Made by a program: the position numbers and the translations under genes | From: Leifsonia poae | Lineage (GTDB): Bacteria; Actinomycetota; Actinomycetes; Actinomycetales; Microbacteriaceae | NCBI RefSeq assembly: GCF_020009625.1 | Contig: NZ_JAIHLP010000002.1 | Location: 1,922,001-1,986,000 of the forward strand | DNA length: 64,000 bases | Direction: 5' to 3' | Notes under the pieces: model-generated | What the model saw: only the letters and a program-made list of their open reading frames with translations | Told to the model about the DNA's origin: nothing | Database searches by the model: none | Shown here: positions 7,301-16,638 of the stretch, one piece after another | Numbering within the stretch: the stretch's first letter is position 1 | Layout: each line of letters starts with the position of its first letter

Positions 7301-8841
7301 ATGACCGTCGTCAAGACACGAATTTCCACCTTCGGCCGGCCCGAGGTGGCGGCACAACCCGTCTCCTCCGAGCGCACATGGGCACGGCAGTACCGAGCAC
7401 GACTCTTCGTGACCGACACGGCCATCATCCTCGCCTCGACGATCGGAGCCATGTTCCTGCGCTTCGGCTTCGATGACACGGGCGCACGGTTCGCCGGTTT
7501 CCGCACCGACTACTTCACCCTCTCGATGCTCATCGCGGCGACCTGGATGTTCGCGCTCGGCGTCTACCACACCCGCGACCCACGCGTGGTGGGCGTCGGG
7601 GTGTCCGAGTACAAGCGGGTCGTCAACGCCAGCGCGCTGACGTTCGGCCTGCTCGCCATCGTGTTCCTGGTGGCGAAAGTCGACATCGCCCGCGGCTACT
7701 TCGTGCTCGCACTCCCCGTCGGCGTGCTCGGCGTGCTGTTCTCGCGCTGGCTGTGGCGCCAATGGCTCATCCGCCAGCGGATGTTCGACCACTACCTTTC
7801 CCGCGCTCTCGTCGTGGGAGGGTTCGACGACGTCGACTACGTCGTGCGGCAGATCCACCAGAAATCCGGCGCGGCTTACAACGTCGTCGGTGCCTCCCTC
7901 GACGCGGCGCCGCACGGCGCGCATGTGCGCAAGGGCGTTCCGGTGCCGGCCTCCGCGGGCAGCACCGCCACGGTCGCCGCCCCGCAGCGCGAGGTGCCGG
8001 TCGTCTCCGACCTCGACGGCGTCGCCGAGGCCGCCGCCCGGCTCGGTGCTGACACCGTGATCGTCGCCGGACAGGCGCTCACCGGCGGCGACTTCGTGCG
8101 CAACCTCGCCTGGCAGCTCGAAGGAACGGCCACCGAACTCGTCCTCGCCTCGCGGCTCACAGATGTGGCCGGACCGCGCATCCACTTCCGCCCGGTGGAG
8201 GGCCTTCCGCTCATCCACGTGGAGATCCCGCAATTCGAGGGCGGCAAGCACGTGCTCAAGCGGGCGTTCGACTTCTTCGTCTCCGGCATCGCTCTGGCGC
8301 TGCTCTCCCGCTCTTCCTCATCATCACGCTGGTCATCAAACTCGACGACCGCGGGCCGGCGATCTTCTCGCAGGAGCGGGTCGGCCGCAACGGCGAGACG
8401 TTCCGGATGTTCAAGTTCCGTTCGATGGTCGTCGACGCCGAGGCGCGCCTCGCGCAGCTGCAAGCGAAGAACGACGGGAACGGGCTGCTCTTCAAGATGA
8501 AGAACGATCCCCGCATCACCCGCATCGGCCACACCCTTCGCAAATACTCCCTGGACGAGCTCCCGCAGCTCGTCAACGTCTTCCTCGGCGATATGAGCCT
8601 CGTCGGCCCCCGCCCCCCGCTGCCCGCGGAGGTCGAAGGCTACGACGACCACGTGCACCGCCGCCTGTACATCAAGCCGGGACTCACCGGCATGTGGCAG
8701 GTGAACGGCCGCTCCGACCTCTCGTGGGACGAAAGCGTGAGACTCGACCTCTACTACGTCGAGAACTGGTCGCTCACCGGCGACCTCGTGATCATGTGGC
8801 GCACCGTGAAGGTGCTCACGCATCCCGTGGGGGCGTACTGA
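7301..8841 (+). pseudogene. Undecaprenyl-phosphate glycosylphosphotransferase (EPS initiation), frameshifted
   Basis: This gene encodes the enzyme that puts the first sugar phosphate on undecaprenyl phosphate and so starts EPS repeat-unit assembly. The first part (7301 to about 8306) has four or five membrane helices and a Rossmann-like middle domain, ending at KRAFDFFVSGIALALLS. The catalytic domain then continues one frame over, with LFLIITLVIKLDDRGPAIF, RVGRNGETFRMFKFRSM and the TRIGHTLRKYSLDELPQL and GDMSLVGPRPPLP blocks, to the stop at 8841. Restoring one C to the CCC at 8307-8309 gives a single open frame of about 514 codons. As read, the protein would lose its active site. GGGGAGGG precedes the ATG. 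Either the strain lost EPS initiation here or the base call is wrong. Confidence 0.85.
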
Positions 8842-8917
8842 TGAACGCCGCCAACGCACCAAGCAGGACCCGACCACCGCAAACCCCCATTCGCACATCA
8901 CAGACACCGAGGTTGTC

Positions 8918-11900
8918 ATGAGCACTGAATCTCGCCCCCGCGCTCGCTCGCTGGGCATCCTGGCCTCCGTCGTCACGACGATCGGACTGGTCTTCGGCGG
9001 GCTGGCGCTGGCATCGCCGGCGATGGCCGACACGGCACCACCGGATCCGTCGAGCCCGGCCTCGCCACCGACGGTCGGAGCGACGCCGCTCCCCACCACC
9101 CAGATCGACGGTGTCGCCTGGGCGCAGGTCGTCGTGGGCAACACGGTGTACGTCGCAGGAAGCTTCGCCACAGCCCGCCCCGCGGGTGCTGCGGCCGGCG
9201 TGAACACCACGCCGCGCGCGAACCTCCTCGCCTACGACATCACCACAGGCAACCTCATCTCGAGCTTCAACATCCCGTTGAACGCACAGGCCCTCGCCAT
9301 CACGGCGTCGCCCGATGGCTCGCGAGTCTACGTGGGCGGTGACTTCACCACCGCCGGCAGCGGCAACTACTACCGCATCGTCGCGATCAGCACCGCCACC
9401 GGCCAGATCATCAGCAGCTTCCGGCCGATCATGGAGAGCGAAGTGCGCGCCCTCGCCGCCACGAACACCGCCGTCTACGCCGGCGGAACGTTCTCCAGCG
9501 TGAACGGCACCCACACCGGATACATCGCCAAGATCAACGCCTCCGACGGCTCCCTCAATACCGCCTGGCAGGGCAGCGCCGACTACGTCGTCGACGCGCT
9601 CGCGGTGAGCCCCGACGGCAGCAAGGTCTACGCGGGCGGCCGGTTCCAGAATATGAACGGCACACCGCAGTACGGCCTGGCCATGCTCACCGGCGACACC
9701 GGAGCCGTGCAGCCGTTCGCCGCGAACCAGACGGTCCGGGACGCGGGCACGCAGGCCGGCATCACGTCGCTCGCGGCCACCAACGACACCGTCTACGGCT
9801 CCGGCTACGTGTTCGGCTCCGGCGGCAACCTGGAAGGCAGCTTCTCGGCCAACCCGAACACCGGCGCGATCAACTGGATCGAGGACTGCCACGGTGACAC
9901 CTACTCGATCTTCCCGATGAACAGCGCGCTGTACATCGCCGGTCACCCGCACTACTGCGGCAACGTCGGCGGGTTCCCGCAGACCAACCCGTGGACCTAC
10001 CACCACACGCTCGCGTTCTCGCAGGCGACCACCGGCACCCTCACGAACAACGGGGACGGCGCCTACGCGAACTTCAGCGGTCAGCCCTCCCCGACCCTGC
10101 TCAACTGGTTCCCCCAGTACGTGACCGGTTCCTACACCGGTCAGGGCCAGGCGGCGTGGAGCGTATCGGGCAACGGCAACTACCTGGCGGTCGGCGGCGA
10201 GTTCCCCTACGTCAACGGCATCGCCCAGTACGGTCTCACGCGCTACGCGATGGACAGCGTCGTGAAGAGCACCACCGGGCCGAACGTCAACGTCCCGCTC
10301 GTGCCGAACGCGGCATCCTTCACCGCCGGTCAGGCCCGCGTCTCGTGGACCGCGACCTACGACCAGGACAACGTGAACCTGAACTACAAGGTCGTGCGCG
10401 ACGGTGACACCGCCCACCCGGTGTACCAGACCAACCAGATCTCCAACTTCTGGACCCGCCCGGCGATGGGCTTCATCGACACCGGGTTGACGCCCGGCAG
10501 CACGCACTCCTACCGGGTGTACGTGACAGACCCCGACGGCAACCAGATCTCACGACTCGGCAACACCGTGACGATCGCCGCCACCAGCTCCGGCGGAGCC
10601 TACGCCAGCTCGGTCACCGCGGCAGGCGCGTCGTCGTACTGGCCGCTTGACGAGTCGAGCGGAAGCGTCGGCCTCGACCACGTCGGATTCAACGACCTGC
10701 AGATGCAGGCCGGTGTGACCCGCGGCGTCGCCGGACCGATCACCGGAACCACCGCATCCACGTTCAGCGGAGACTCCACCGGCTGGGCCGTGACCCCGGC
10801 GACGGCCACCGCACCCGACACGTTCACCGCGGAGGCGTGGATCAACACCACGACCACCAACGGCGGCAAGATCATCGGCTACGGCAACGCGAACACCGGC
10901 ACCTCCTCCAGCTACGACCGTCATGTCTACATGGACAACAACGGCAAGATCTGGTTCGGCGTGTACCCGGGATCCTCGCAGACCCTGAACAGCTCGGCTT
11001 CGTACAACGACGGCCAATGGCACCAGATCGTGGCCTCCCTCGGCCCGAACGGGATGCGGCTCTACATCGACGGCAAGCTCGTCGGTTCGCGCACCGATGT
11101 CACGAACGGGCAGGCGTACTCCGGCTACTGGCGGATCGGCGGTGACAGCCTGAGCGGATGGTCCAACCAGCCGACCAGCAACTTCTTCGCCGGCAGCATC
11201 GGGCAGGTCTCGATCTACCCGACGGTGCTCTCGCCGACCACGATCGTGAACCAGTACGTCGCCTCCGGCCGCACCTCACCGTTGCAGCCGGCTCCGGCCG
11301 ACGCCTACGGCGCTGCGGTCTACAACTCCAACCCGGACATCTTCTGGCGCCTCGGCGACACGAGCGGTTCGACGGCGGTCAGCGCGGACGCGTACGGCAA
11401 CAACGGCACGTACTCAGGCACGGCGACCACGAAGAATCAGTCGGGCGTGCTCCCGGGCAACGCCGACAAGGCGGTGAAGTTCAACACGAACTCCAGCGGC
11501 TCCAGCGGCGGCATCGTCAGTTCCAACCAGCAGGTCACCAACCCGACCACATACTCCGAGGAGATCTGGTTCAAGACGAACACGACGAACGGCGGAAAGC
11601 TCATCGGGTTCGGTGACGCCCAGACCGGGCTGTCGAGCAACTACGACCGCCACATCTACATGCAGACCGACGGTCGCATCGTGTTCGGGACGTACACCGG
11701 GCAGACCAACACCATCACCTCGCCGACACCGCTGAACGACAACCAGTGGCACTACGCGGTGGCCACGCAAGCCTCGGACGGCATGAAGCTGTACGTGGAC
11801 GGCACCCTGGTCGGCACCAATCCCCAGACGGCCGCGCAGAACTACAGCGGCTACTGGCGGATCGGCGGTGACAGCACCTGGGGCGGCGCACCGTACTTCT

Positions 11901-13396
11901 CGGGAACGCTCGACGAGGCTGCGGTCTACTCCAGCGAGCTGAGCGCGCAGGACGTGACCAACCACTACGCCCTCGCCACCACCGGCACCCTGCCGAACCA
12001 GGCGCCCATCGCCTCCTTCACGTCGAGCCAGTCCGGCCTGACGCTGAACGTGGACGGCAGCGCCTCCAGCGACCCGGACGGAACTGTTGCGTCCTACGCC
12101 TGGGACTTCGGTGACGGAGCGACGGCGACGGGTGCGACCGCATCCCACGCCTACGCGGCCGGCGGAACCTACACAGTCGCCCTCACGGTGACCGACAACC
12201 AGGGCGCCACCAACACGAAGACGACCTCCGTGACGGTCACGGCCCCGCCGCCCAACCAGGCGCCGGTCGCCGCGTTCACCTCGACGGTGTCGAACCTGAG
12301 CGTCGCCTTCGATGGCTCCGGCTCGGCCGACCCCGATGGAACCGTGGCCTCGTACGCCTGGGACTTCGGTGACGGCACGACCGGCACCGGCGTCAACCCG
12401 ACACATGTGTACGCCACGGCCGGCGCGTTCACCGTCACCCTGACGGTGACCGACAACCTCGGTCTCGCCGGAACACCGGTGCAGCACCAGGTGACGACGG
12501 TCGCTCCGCCGAACCAGGCCCCCGTGGCCTCGTTCACCGCCACACCGAACGGCCTCGCCGTCGCGGTCGACGGCAGCGCATCGAGCGACCCGGACGGAAC
12601 TGTCGCCTCCTACGCCTGGAACTTCGGCGACGGAGCGACCGGCACCGGGTCGACCGCCAGCCACACCTACGCGGCCGGCGGCACATTCACCATCACGCTG
12701 ACGGTGAAAGACAACCTGGGTCTTGCCTCGGCGCCGGTCACCAAGTCCGTCACCGTGACGGCCCCGCCGCCCGCGGCGATCGCGTCCGACACGTTCGAGC
12801 GCACCTCCGCCAGCGGCTGGGGCACGGCCGACCTGGGCGGCGCATGGACGGGCGCCGGTGCGGCATCCGCCTACACCGTCGCCTCCGGCACCGGCACGAT
12901 CGTCGGTGCGGCCGCCTCGACCAAGACTGAACTGCTGAGCGGCATCTTGAGCACGAACACCGACACCACGGTGCAGTTCTCGTCGCCCACCACCTCCACC
13001 GGCGGCGGCATCTACGTCTCGGCGATCGGACGCTCGAACGGCACCATCGAGTACTCTGCTCGGGTGTGGATGCAATCGACCGGTGTGGTGCAGCTCCAGC
13101 TGCTCCAGGGTTCGACGATCATGCAGGCCGTGAACGTCAGCGGTCTCACGTACACCCCGGGCACGCAGTACCAGGTGCGCGTGCAGGTGTACGGCACGTC
13201 GCCCACCACCGTCCGCGCCCGCGTGTGGGCCGTCGGTGCGACGGAGCCCACCACCTGGCAGACCAGCGTCACCGACAGCACCGCGACTCTCCAGGTCGCC
13301 GGTTCGGTCGGGCTGCGCGCGTACCTGTCGGGCACGGCGACCACCGCCCCGCTGACCACGAAGTTCGACAACTTCGTCGTCAGCCCGGCCCAGTAG
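8918..13396 (+). CDS. Giant secreted protein: beta-propeller, FN3, 2 LamG, 3 PKD and a C-terminal module
   Basis: A 1492-residue exported protein. Residues 1-37 form a signal peptide with a cleavage site after AMA. Residues about 45-450 carry repeats of the VYVGGDFTTAG / VYAGGRFQNMNG type, suggesting a beta-propeller. An FN3-like domain follows (455-550), then two LamG/concanavalin-like domains (about 562-784 and 793-1019, each with a YDRH-IYM motif and a SGYWRIGGDS motif), three PKD domains (about 1026-1284, each with SYAWDFGDG or SYAWNFGDG) and a final beta-sandwich module (about 1290-1492). The last module resembles the N-terminal domain of the secreted protein at 29404-32034. There is no sorting signal, so it is released or held by carbohydrate binding. 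It sits between the initiating transferase and a glycosyltransferase gene, which suggests a matrix or EPS-binding role. No catalytic residues recognised. Confidence 0.85.
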   Translation: MSTESRPRARSLGILASVVTTIGLVFGGLALASPAMADTAPPDPSSPASPPTVGATPLPTTQIDGVAWAQVVVGNTVYVAGSFATARPAGAAAGVNTTPRANLLAYDITTGNLISSFNIPLNAQALAITASPDGSRVYVGGDFTTAGSGNYYRIVAISTATGQIISSFRPIMESEVRALAATNTAVYAGGTFSSVNGTHTGYIAKINASDGSLNTAWQGSADYVVDALAVSPDGSKVYAGGRFQNMNGTPQYGLAMLTGDTGAVQPFAANQTVRDAGTQAGITSLAATNDTVYGSGYVFGSGGNLEGSFSANPNTGAINWIEDCHGDTYSIFPMNSALYIAGHPHYCGNVGGFPQTNPWTYHHTLAFSQATTGTLTNNGDGAYANFSGQPSPTLLNWFPQYVTGSYTGQGQAAWSVSGNGNYLAVGGEFPYVNGIAQYGLTRYAMDSVVKSTTGPNVNVPLVPNAASFTAGQARVSWTATYDQDNVNLNYKVVRDGDTAHPVYQTNQISNFWTRPAMGFIDTGLTPGSTHSYRVYVTDPDGNQISRLGNTVTIAATSSGGAYASSVTAAGASSYWPLDESSGSVGLDHVGFNDLQMQAGVTRGVAGPITGTTASTFSGDSTGWAVTPATATAPDTFTAEAWINTTTTNGGKIIGYGNANTGTSSSYDRHVYMDNNGKIWFGVYPGSSQTLNSSASYNDGQWHQIVASLGPNGMRLYIDGKLVGSRTDVTNGQAYSGYWRIGGDSLSGWSNQPTSNFFAGSIGQVSIYPTVLSPTTIVNQYVASGRTSPLQPAPADAYGAAVYNSNPDIFWRLGDTSGSTAVSADAYGNNGTYSGTATTKNQSGVLPGNADKAVKFNTNSSGSSGGIVSSNQQVTNPTTYSEEIWFKTNTTNGGKLIGFGDAQTGLSSNYDRHIYMQTDGRIVFGTYTGQTNTITSPTPLNDNQWHYAVATQASDGMKLYVDGTLVGTNPQTAAQNYSGYWRIGGDSTWGGAPYFSGTLDEAAVYSSELSAQDVTNHYALATTGTLPNQAPIASFTSSQSGLTLNVDGSASSDPDGTVASYAWDFGDGATATGATASHAYAAGGTYTVALTVTDNQGATNTKTTSVTVTAPPPNQAPVAAFTSTVSNLSVAFDGSGSADPDGTVASYAWDFGDGTTGTGVNPTHVYATAGAFTVTLTVTDNLGLAGTPVQHQVTTVAPPNQAPVASFTATPNGLAVAVDGSASSDPDGTVASYAWNFGDGATGTGSTASHTYAAGGTFTITLTVKDNLGLASAPVTKSVTVTAPPPAAIASDTFERTSASGWGTADLGGAWTGAGAASAYTVASGTGTIVGAAASTKTELLSGILSTNTDTTVQFSSPTTSTGGGIYVSAIGRSNGTIEYSARVWMQSTGVVQLQLLQGSTIMQAVNVSGLTYTPGTQYQVRVQVYGTSPTTVRARVWAVGATEPTTWQTSVTDSTATLQVAGSVGLRAYLSGTATTAPLTTKFDNFVVSPAQ

Positions 13397-13406
13397 GAGA
13401 CAACGG

Positions 13407-14573
13407 ATGACCACCCCCAGCCGTCGGCAGAACGCCACCGTTCTCGTCGCCCACCCCAGCGCGGAGCTCTACGGCTCCGACCGGGTGATGCTCGAGAGCG
13501 TCAGCGCCCTGATCGACGACGGCTGGGAGGTGGTCGTCACCGTTCCCACCGACGGTCCGCTGCTCGGTGAGCTCCGTGCGCGCGGCGCACGCATCGAGAT
13601 CTGCCCCAGCCCTGTGCTGCGCAAGAACGTGCTGCGCCCGCTCGGGATGCTGCGCTTCCTCCGCACCACCGCCGCAGCCACCGTGCACGGCACCTCGCTG
13701 CTGCGCCGCGAGCGGCCGGCACTGGTCTACGTCAACACCATCACCATCCCGCTGTGGGCGGCTCTCGCCCGCACCCGCCGGCTTCCGGTGCTCACCCATG
13801 TGCACGAGGGTGAAGCCTCGGCCTCGAAACTCATGCGCCGCGTCCTGGCGCTCCCCCTGTTCCTCTCGTCGGCGCTTGTGGCGAACAGCCGCTTCAGCGT
13901 CGGCGTCGTCGAAAGCTCGTTCCGCCGGCTCGGGCGGCGCACCGAGGTCGTGTACAACGCCGTACCCGGCCCCCCGGCGCACCACCCGGTCCGGCGGGAC
14001 TTGGAAGGCGGGATGCACCTCACATACATCGGCCGCCTCTCCCCCCGCAAAGGCGTCGACATCGCGATCGACGCCCTCGCCGAACTGCGCTCCCGGGGCG
14101 TGGACGCCGAACTCGACCTGGTCGGCTCCGTCTTCCCCGGCTACGAGTGGTACGAGAACGAACTCCGCGAGCAGGTCGCCGCCGCCGACCTCGGCTCGAG
14201 CGTCACCTTCCACGGCTTCCAGCCCTCCGTCTGGGATCTGGTGGGCTCCGGCGATGTAGTCGTCGTCCCCTCCCGCGTCGACGAACCGTTCGGCAACACC
14301 GCGGTCGAAGCGATCCTGGCCGGTCGCCCCGTCGTCGCCAGCGCCACCAGCGGCCTGCTCGAGGCGACCGCCGGGTACCGCACCGCCACCACCGTCGCCC
14401 CGGGGAGCGTGAACGCTCTCGCCGACGCCCTCGAAGACACCATCGAGGCCTGGGCGGATCACGCCGACGCTATGCACGACGACACTCTCGCAGCCGAAGA
14501 GCGGCACAGCGTCGACGGCTACCGCCGCCGCATCGCCGCCATCGTGCGCCGCCTCGCCTCCCGCACCGCCTGA
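13407..14573 (+). CDS. Glycosyltransferase, GT4 (GT-B fold)
   Basis: A 388-residue GT-B enzyme. The N-terminal half (VLVAHPSAELYGSDRVML) binds the acceptor, and the C-terminal half has YIGRLSPRKGVDIAI and the EPFGNTAVEAILAGRPVVAS block, where the acidic residues of the E-x7-E motif hold the nucleotide sugar. It adds a sugar to the growing EPS repeat unit on the cytoplasmic side of the membrane. It lies 10 bp behind the giant secreted protein, with GGAG before the ATG, so the three genes from 7301 are probably one operon. Sugar and linkage unknown. Confidence 0.9.
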   Translation: MTTPSRRQNATVLVAHPSAELYGSDRVMLESVSALIDDGWEVVVTVPTDGPLLGELRARGARIEICPSPVLRKNVLRPLGMLRFLRTTAAATVHGTSLLRRERPALVYVNTITIPLWAALARTRRLPVLTHVHEGEASASKLMRRVLALPLFLSSALVANSRFSVGVVESSFRRLGRRTEVVYNAVPGPPAHHPVRRDLEGGMHLTYIGRLSPRKGVDIAIDALAELRSRGVDAELDLVGSVFPGYEWYENELREQVAAADLGSSVTFHGFQPSVWDLVGSGDVVVVPSRVDEPFGNTAVEAILAGRPVVASATSGLLEATAGYRTATTVAPGSVNALADALEDTIEAWADHADAMHDDTLAAEERHSVDGYRRRIAAIVRRLASRTA

Positions 14574-14610
14574 CCGGCCCACCCCGCCCCGCGAGCCACC
14601 CCGGCCGAAC

Positions 14611-14667
14611 GGTCGCAAACTGTCGTTCTCCGCCCAGAAGGGCTGGGCAGAACGACGGTCTGCGACC
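14611..14667. terminator. Long hairpin between convergent genes
   Basis: An imperfect inverted repeat of about 25 bp arms, starting GGTCGCAAACTGTCGTT and ending TGCGACC, with a short AAGG-type loop. It sits between the ends of the GT4 gene and the BY-kinase gene, so it would end transcription in both directions. The first 17 bases recur at 29262. Confidence 0.6.
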
Positions 14668-14717
14668 GATGAGCACCCGCTCACCGCCGGAGCTGTGGAG
14701 AACTCCGGCGGGCGAGA

Positions 14718-16568
14718 TTACTTCTTGGTCTGCTTCGGGCGATCGGGGAGCTCCCGCTTGGCCGTCGTTCCGGCGTTCGCGGGCTCCAGCAACTCGTCGT
14801 CGTCCATCGTGGGGTCACCCAGATCGTCCTCGAACTCGTCGTCGAGGGGTGAATCGTCCACATCGGCGGGGTCCGCCTGCGGTTCTTCCTCCGGGAATTC
14901 GAGTTCGAGCGCGTCGAGTGCGACGGTGGCGTCCTCCTGCGGGGCGTCCTCCTGCGGGGCGTCCTCCTGCGGGGCGTCCTCCTGCGGGGCAGCCTTCTGC
15001 GGGGCAGCCTTCAGCGGGGCAGCCTTCTGGGCAGCCTTCGTTAGGGCGTCAGCAGTCAGGGCGTCAGCAGTCAGGGCGTCAGCAGTCAGGGCGTCAGCCG
15101 CCACGGCATCGGCAGTGATCGCAACAGCGGGAGCCACGAGCGGCGCGACGGGCGCAACCGGCGTCACCGCAACCGGCGGCACCATCGACCGGCGCGAGAA
15201 CATCCGGCGCCACCACGGCTTCGTCGGTTCCTGCGGGCGGTAATAGTAGGCGTGCCGGTCTTTCGCGGGTGTCGAGCGGTTCAGCACGAGGCCGAGCACG
15301 CGTACACCCGACTTCTCGAGCGAGTCCATCGTCTGGGCCAGCTGGGGCCGGTGCACCCGGGTTCGGTCGGCGACGAGCAGGGCGCCGTCGAGCATCCGGG
15401 CCAGGATCGCGGCGTCGGCGACGGCGACCATCGGCGCCGTGTCGAACACGACGACCTCGTACTCGTGCACGAGGGAGTCGACCAGCTCGGCCATCGCCCG
15501 GGAGGAGAGCAGTTCGCTCGGGTTCGGCGGGATGGGTCCGCTCGCGAGCACCTTCAGTCCGGTGTCGCCCCAGGTCTGCACCACGTCGGCGGCCGTGGCG
15601 CGTCCGACGAGCACCGAGGTGAGGCCGGCCTCGCCGGGCAGGCCCGTGTACGCCGCCACCATGGGTCGTCGCAGGTCGGCGTCCACGAGCAGCACCTTGC
15701 GGCCTCCCTCGGCCAGCGCCAGGGCCAGGTTGAGGGCGATGAGCGACTTGCCTTCACCGGGGACGGACGAGGTCACGACGAATCCGAGCGTGTCGGAGTC
15801 GACCGCCACGAATTCGAGGTTCGAGCGCAACTGGCGGTAGTTCTCTGCCGCGTTCGAGAGCGGATCACGCAACACGACGGGCCCGACCGCCCGACGCTTC
15901 TCCCGGTCGGCGGTTCCGAGCAGGGGCACACCGGTGACGGCGGTCGCGATGGCCGCCGAGTGCACCCGGGTGTCGAGCAGCTCGCGCAGCACGACGATGA
16001 GCGAGCCGAGCAGGAGCCCGAGCACGAGACCGGCCACCAGGTTGAGTCGTGTGTTCGGCGACGACGGGTCGGTCGGCGCCGACGCCGGCTGGATGACGCG
16101 CACGGCGACCGTGGTGCCACCGCCGACACTCTTCGGGGCGATCTGCTCCACCTTCTCGCCGAGGCTCGCCGAGACGGCGTTCGCGATCTTCGCCGCCTGT
16201 GCGGGGTCGGTGTTCGACACAGACAGCTCCAGGATGACGGTGTTCTGCGGTGTGCTCACCCCGATCGCATCCGAGAGGGCTTTCGGCGTTGTGTCGAGGC
16301 CGAGCTCGTCGATCACCGGGTTCAGCACGAGCGGGGACACTGCGAGCTGAGCGAACGACAGCATCTGGTTCTGGGTGTACGTCGACCCCTGGTTGAGGTC
16401 GTTGGCCGAGCCTCCGAAGTTGAGCGAGAAGTAGAGACTCGAAGTGGCCGTGTACACCGGCGTCGCCACCTGGGAGAGGCCCCACCCCCCGAGAGTTCCC
16501 ACGATCGTCGCGACGACGACGACGTACCAATAGCGCCGGAATGCGGCGAGGTACTGATGCTGACTCAT
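14718..16568 (-). CDS. Chain-length regulator fused to BY-kinase (Wzz/Wzc-like)
   Basis: A 616-residue EPS tyrosine kinase. Residues about 13-33 are the first membrane helix, followed by an extracytoplasmic Wzz domain (VYTATSSLYF) and a second helix (about 175-198, NLVAGLVLGLLLGSLIVVL). The kinase has Walker A (SSVPGEGKS, about 262-270), Walker A' (VLLVDADLRRP) and Walker B (VVVFDTAP). HAYYYRP at about residue 440 is a likely autophosphorylation cluster. The tail (about 465-616) carries tandem pentapeptides, ADALT and APQED, and then an acidic region. It sets EPS chain length through phosphorylation cycles; its phosphatase is at 32379. The start at 16568 (MSQHQYLAAF) has a GAGAGG site. The gene leads into the polymerase, from which it is separated by 70 bp. 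Confidence 0.92.
   Translation of the reverse strand: MSQHQYLAAFRRYWYVVVVATIVGTLGGWGLSQVATPVYTATSSLYFSLNFGGSANDLNQGSTYTQNQMLSFAQLAVSPLVLNPVIDELGLDTTPKALSDAIGVSTPQNTVILELSVSNTDPAQAAKIANAVSASLGEKVEQIAPKSVGGGTTVAVRVIQPASAPTDPSSPNTRLNLVAGLVLGLLLGSLIVVLRELLDTRVHSAAIATAVTGVPLLGTADREKRRAVGPVVLRDPLSNAAENYRQLRSNLEFVAVDSDTLGFVVTSSVPGEGKSLIALNLALALAEGGRKVLLVDADLRRPMVAAYTGLPGEAGLTSVLVGRATAADVVQTWGDTGLKVLASGPIPPNPSELLSSRAMAELVDSLVHEYEVVVFDTAPMVAVADAAILARMLDGALLVADRTRVHRPQLAQTMDSLEKSGVRVLGLVLNRSTPAKDRHAYYYRPQEPTKPWWRRMFSRRSMVPPVAVTPVAPVAPLVAPAVAITADAVAADALTADALTADALTADALTKAAQKAAPLKAAPQKAAPQEDAPQEDAPQEDAPQEDATVALDALELEFPEEEPQADPADVDDSPLDDEFEDDLGDPTMDDDELLEPANAGTTAKRELPDRPKQTKK
14929..15100. repeat. Tandem 15-bp repeats in the BY-kinase tail
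   Basis: Two arrays with a 15-bp period lie in the coding region: about four units of gcgtcctcctgcggg (plus diverged copies to 15028) and three units of gcgtcagcagtcagg (15046-15100). They encode the APQED and ADALT pentapeptides. Their number could vary by slippage without breaking the frame. Confidence 0.85.
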
Positions 16569-16638
16569 TGCTGTGCCTCTCACGTGGTCGGAGGTGGGGC
16601 GAGGTGGTTGGACGTGCCGCGAGCGTGCTGGAGGCATT

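Noticed and set aside
8307..8309. Phase-variable C tract controlling EPS
   Set aside because: A three-base tract is too short for efficient slippage; mutation or sequencing error is more likely.
8816..13438. Long open frames on the minus strand opposite the giant secreted protein
   Set aside because: They are antisense shadows of a GC-rich gene: Arg/Gly/Ala-rich, with no family motifs, and the plus-strand gene has clear domains.
14929..15100. CRISPR-like array
   Set aside because: The units are directly adjacent 15-mers in coding sequence, without spacers.
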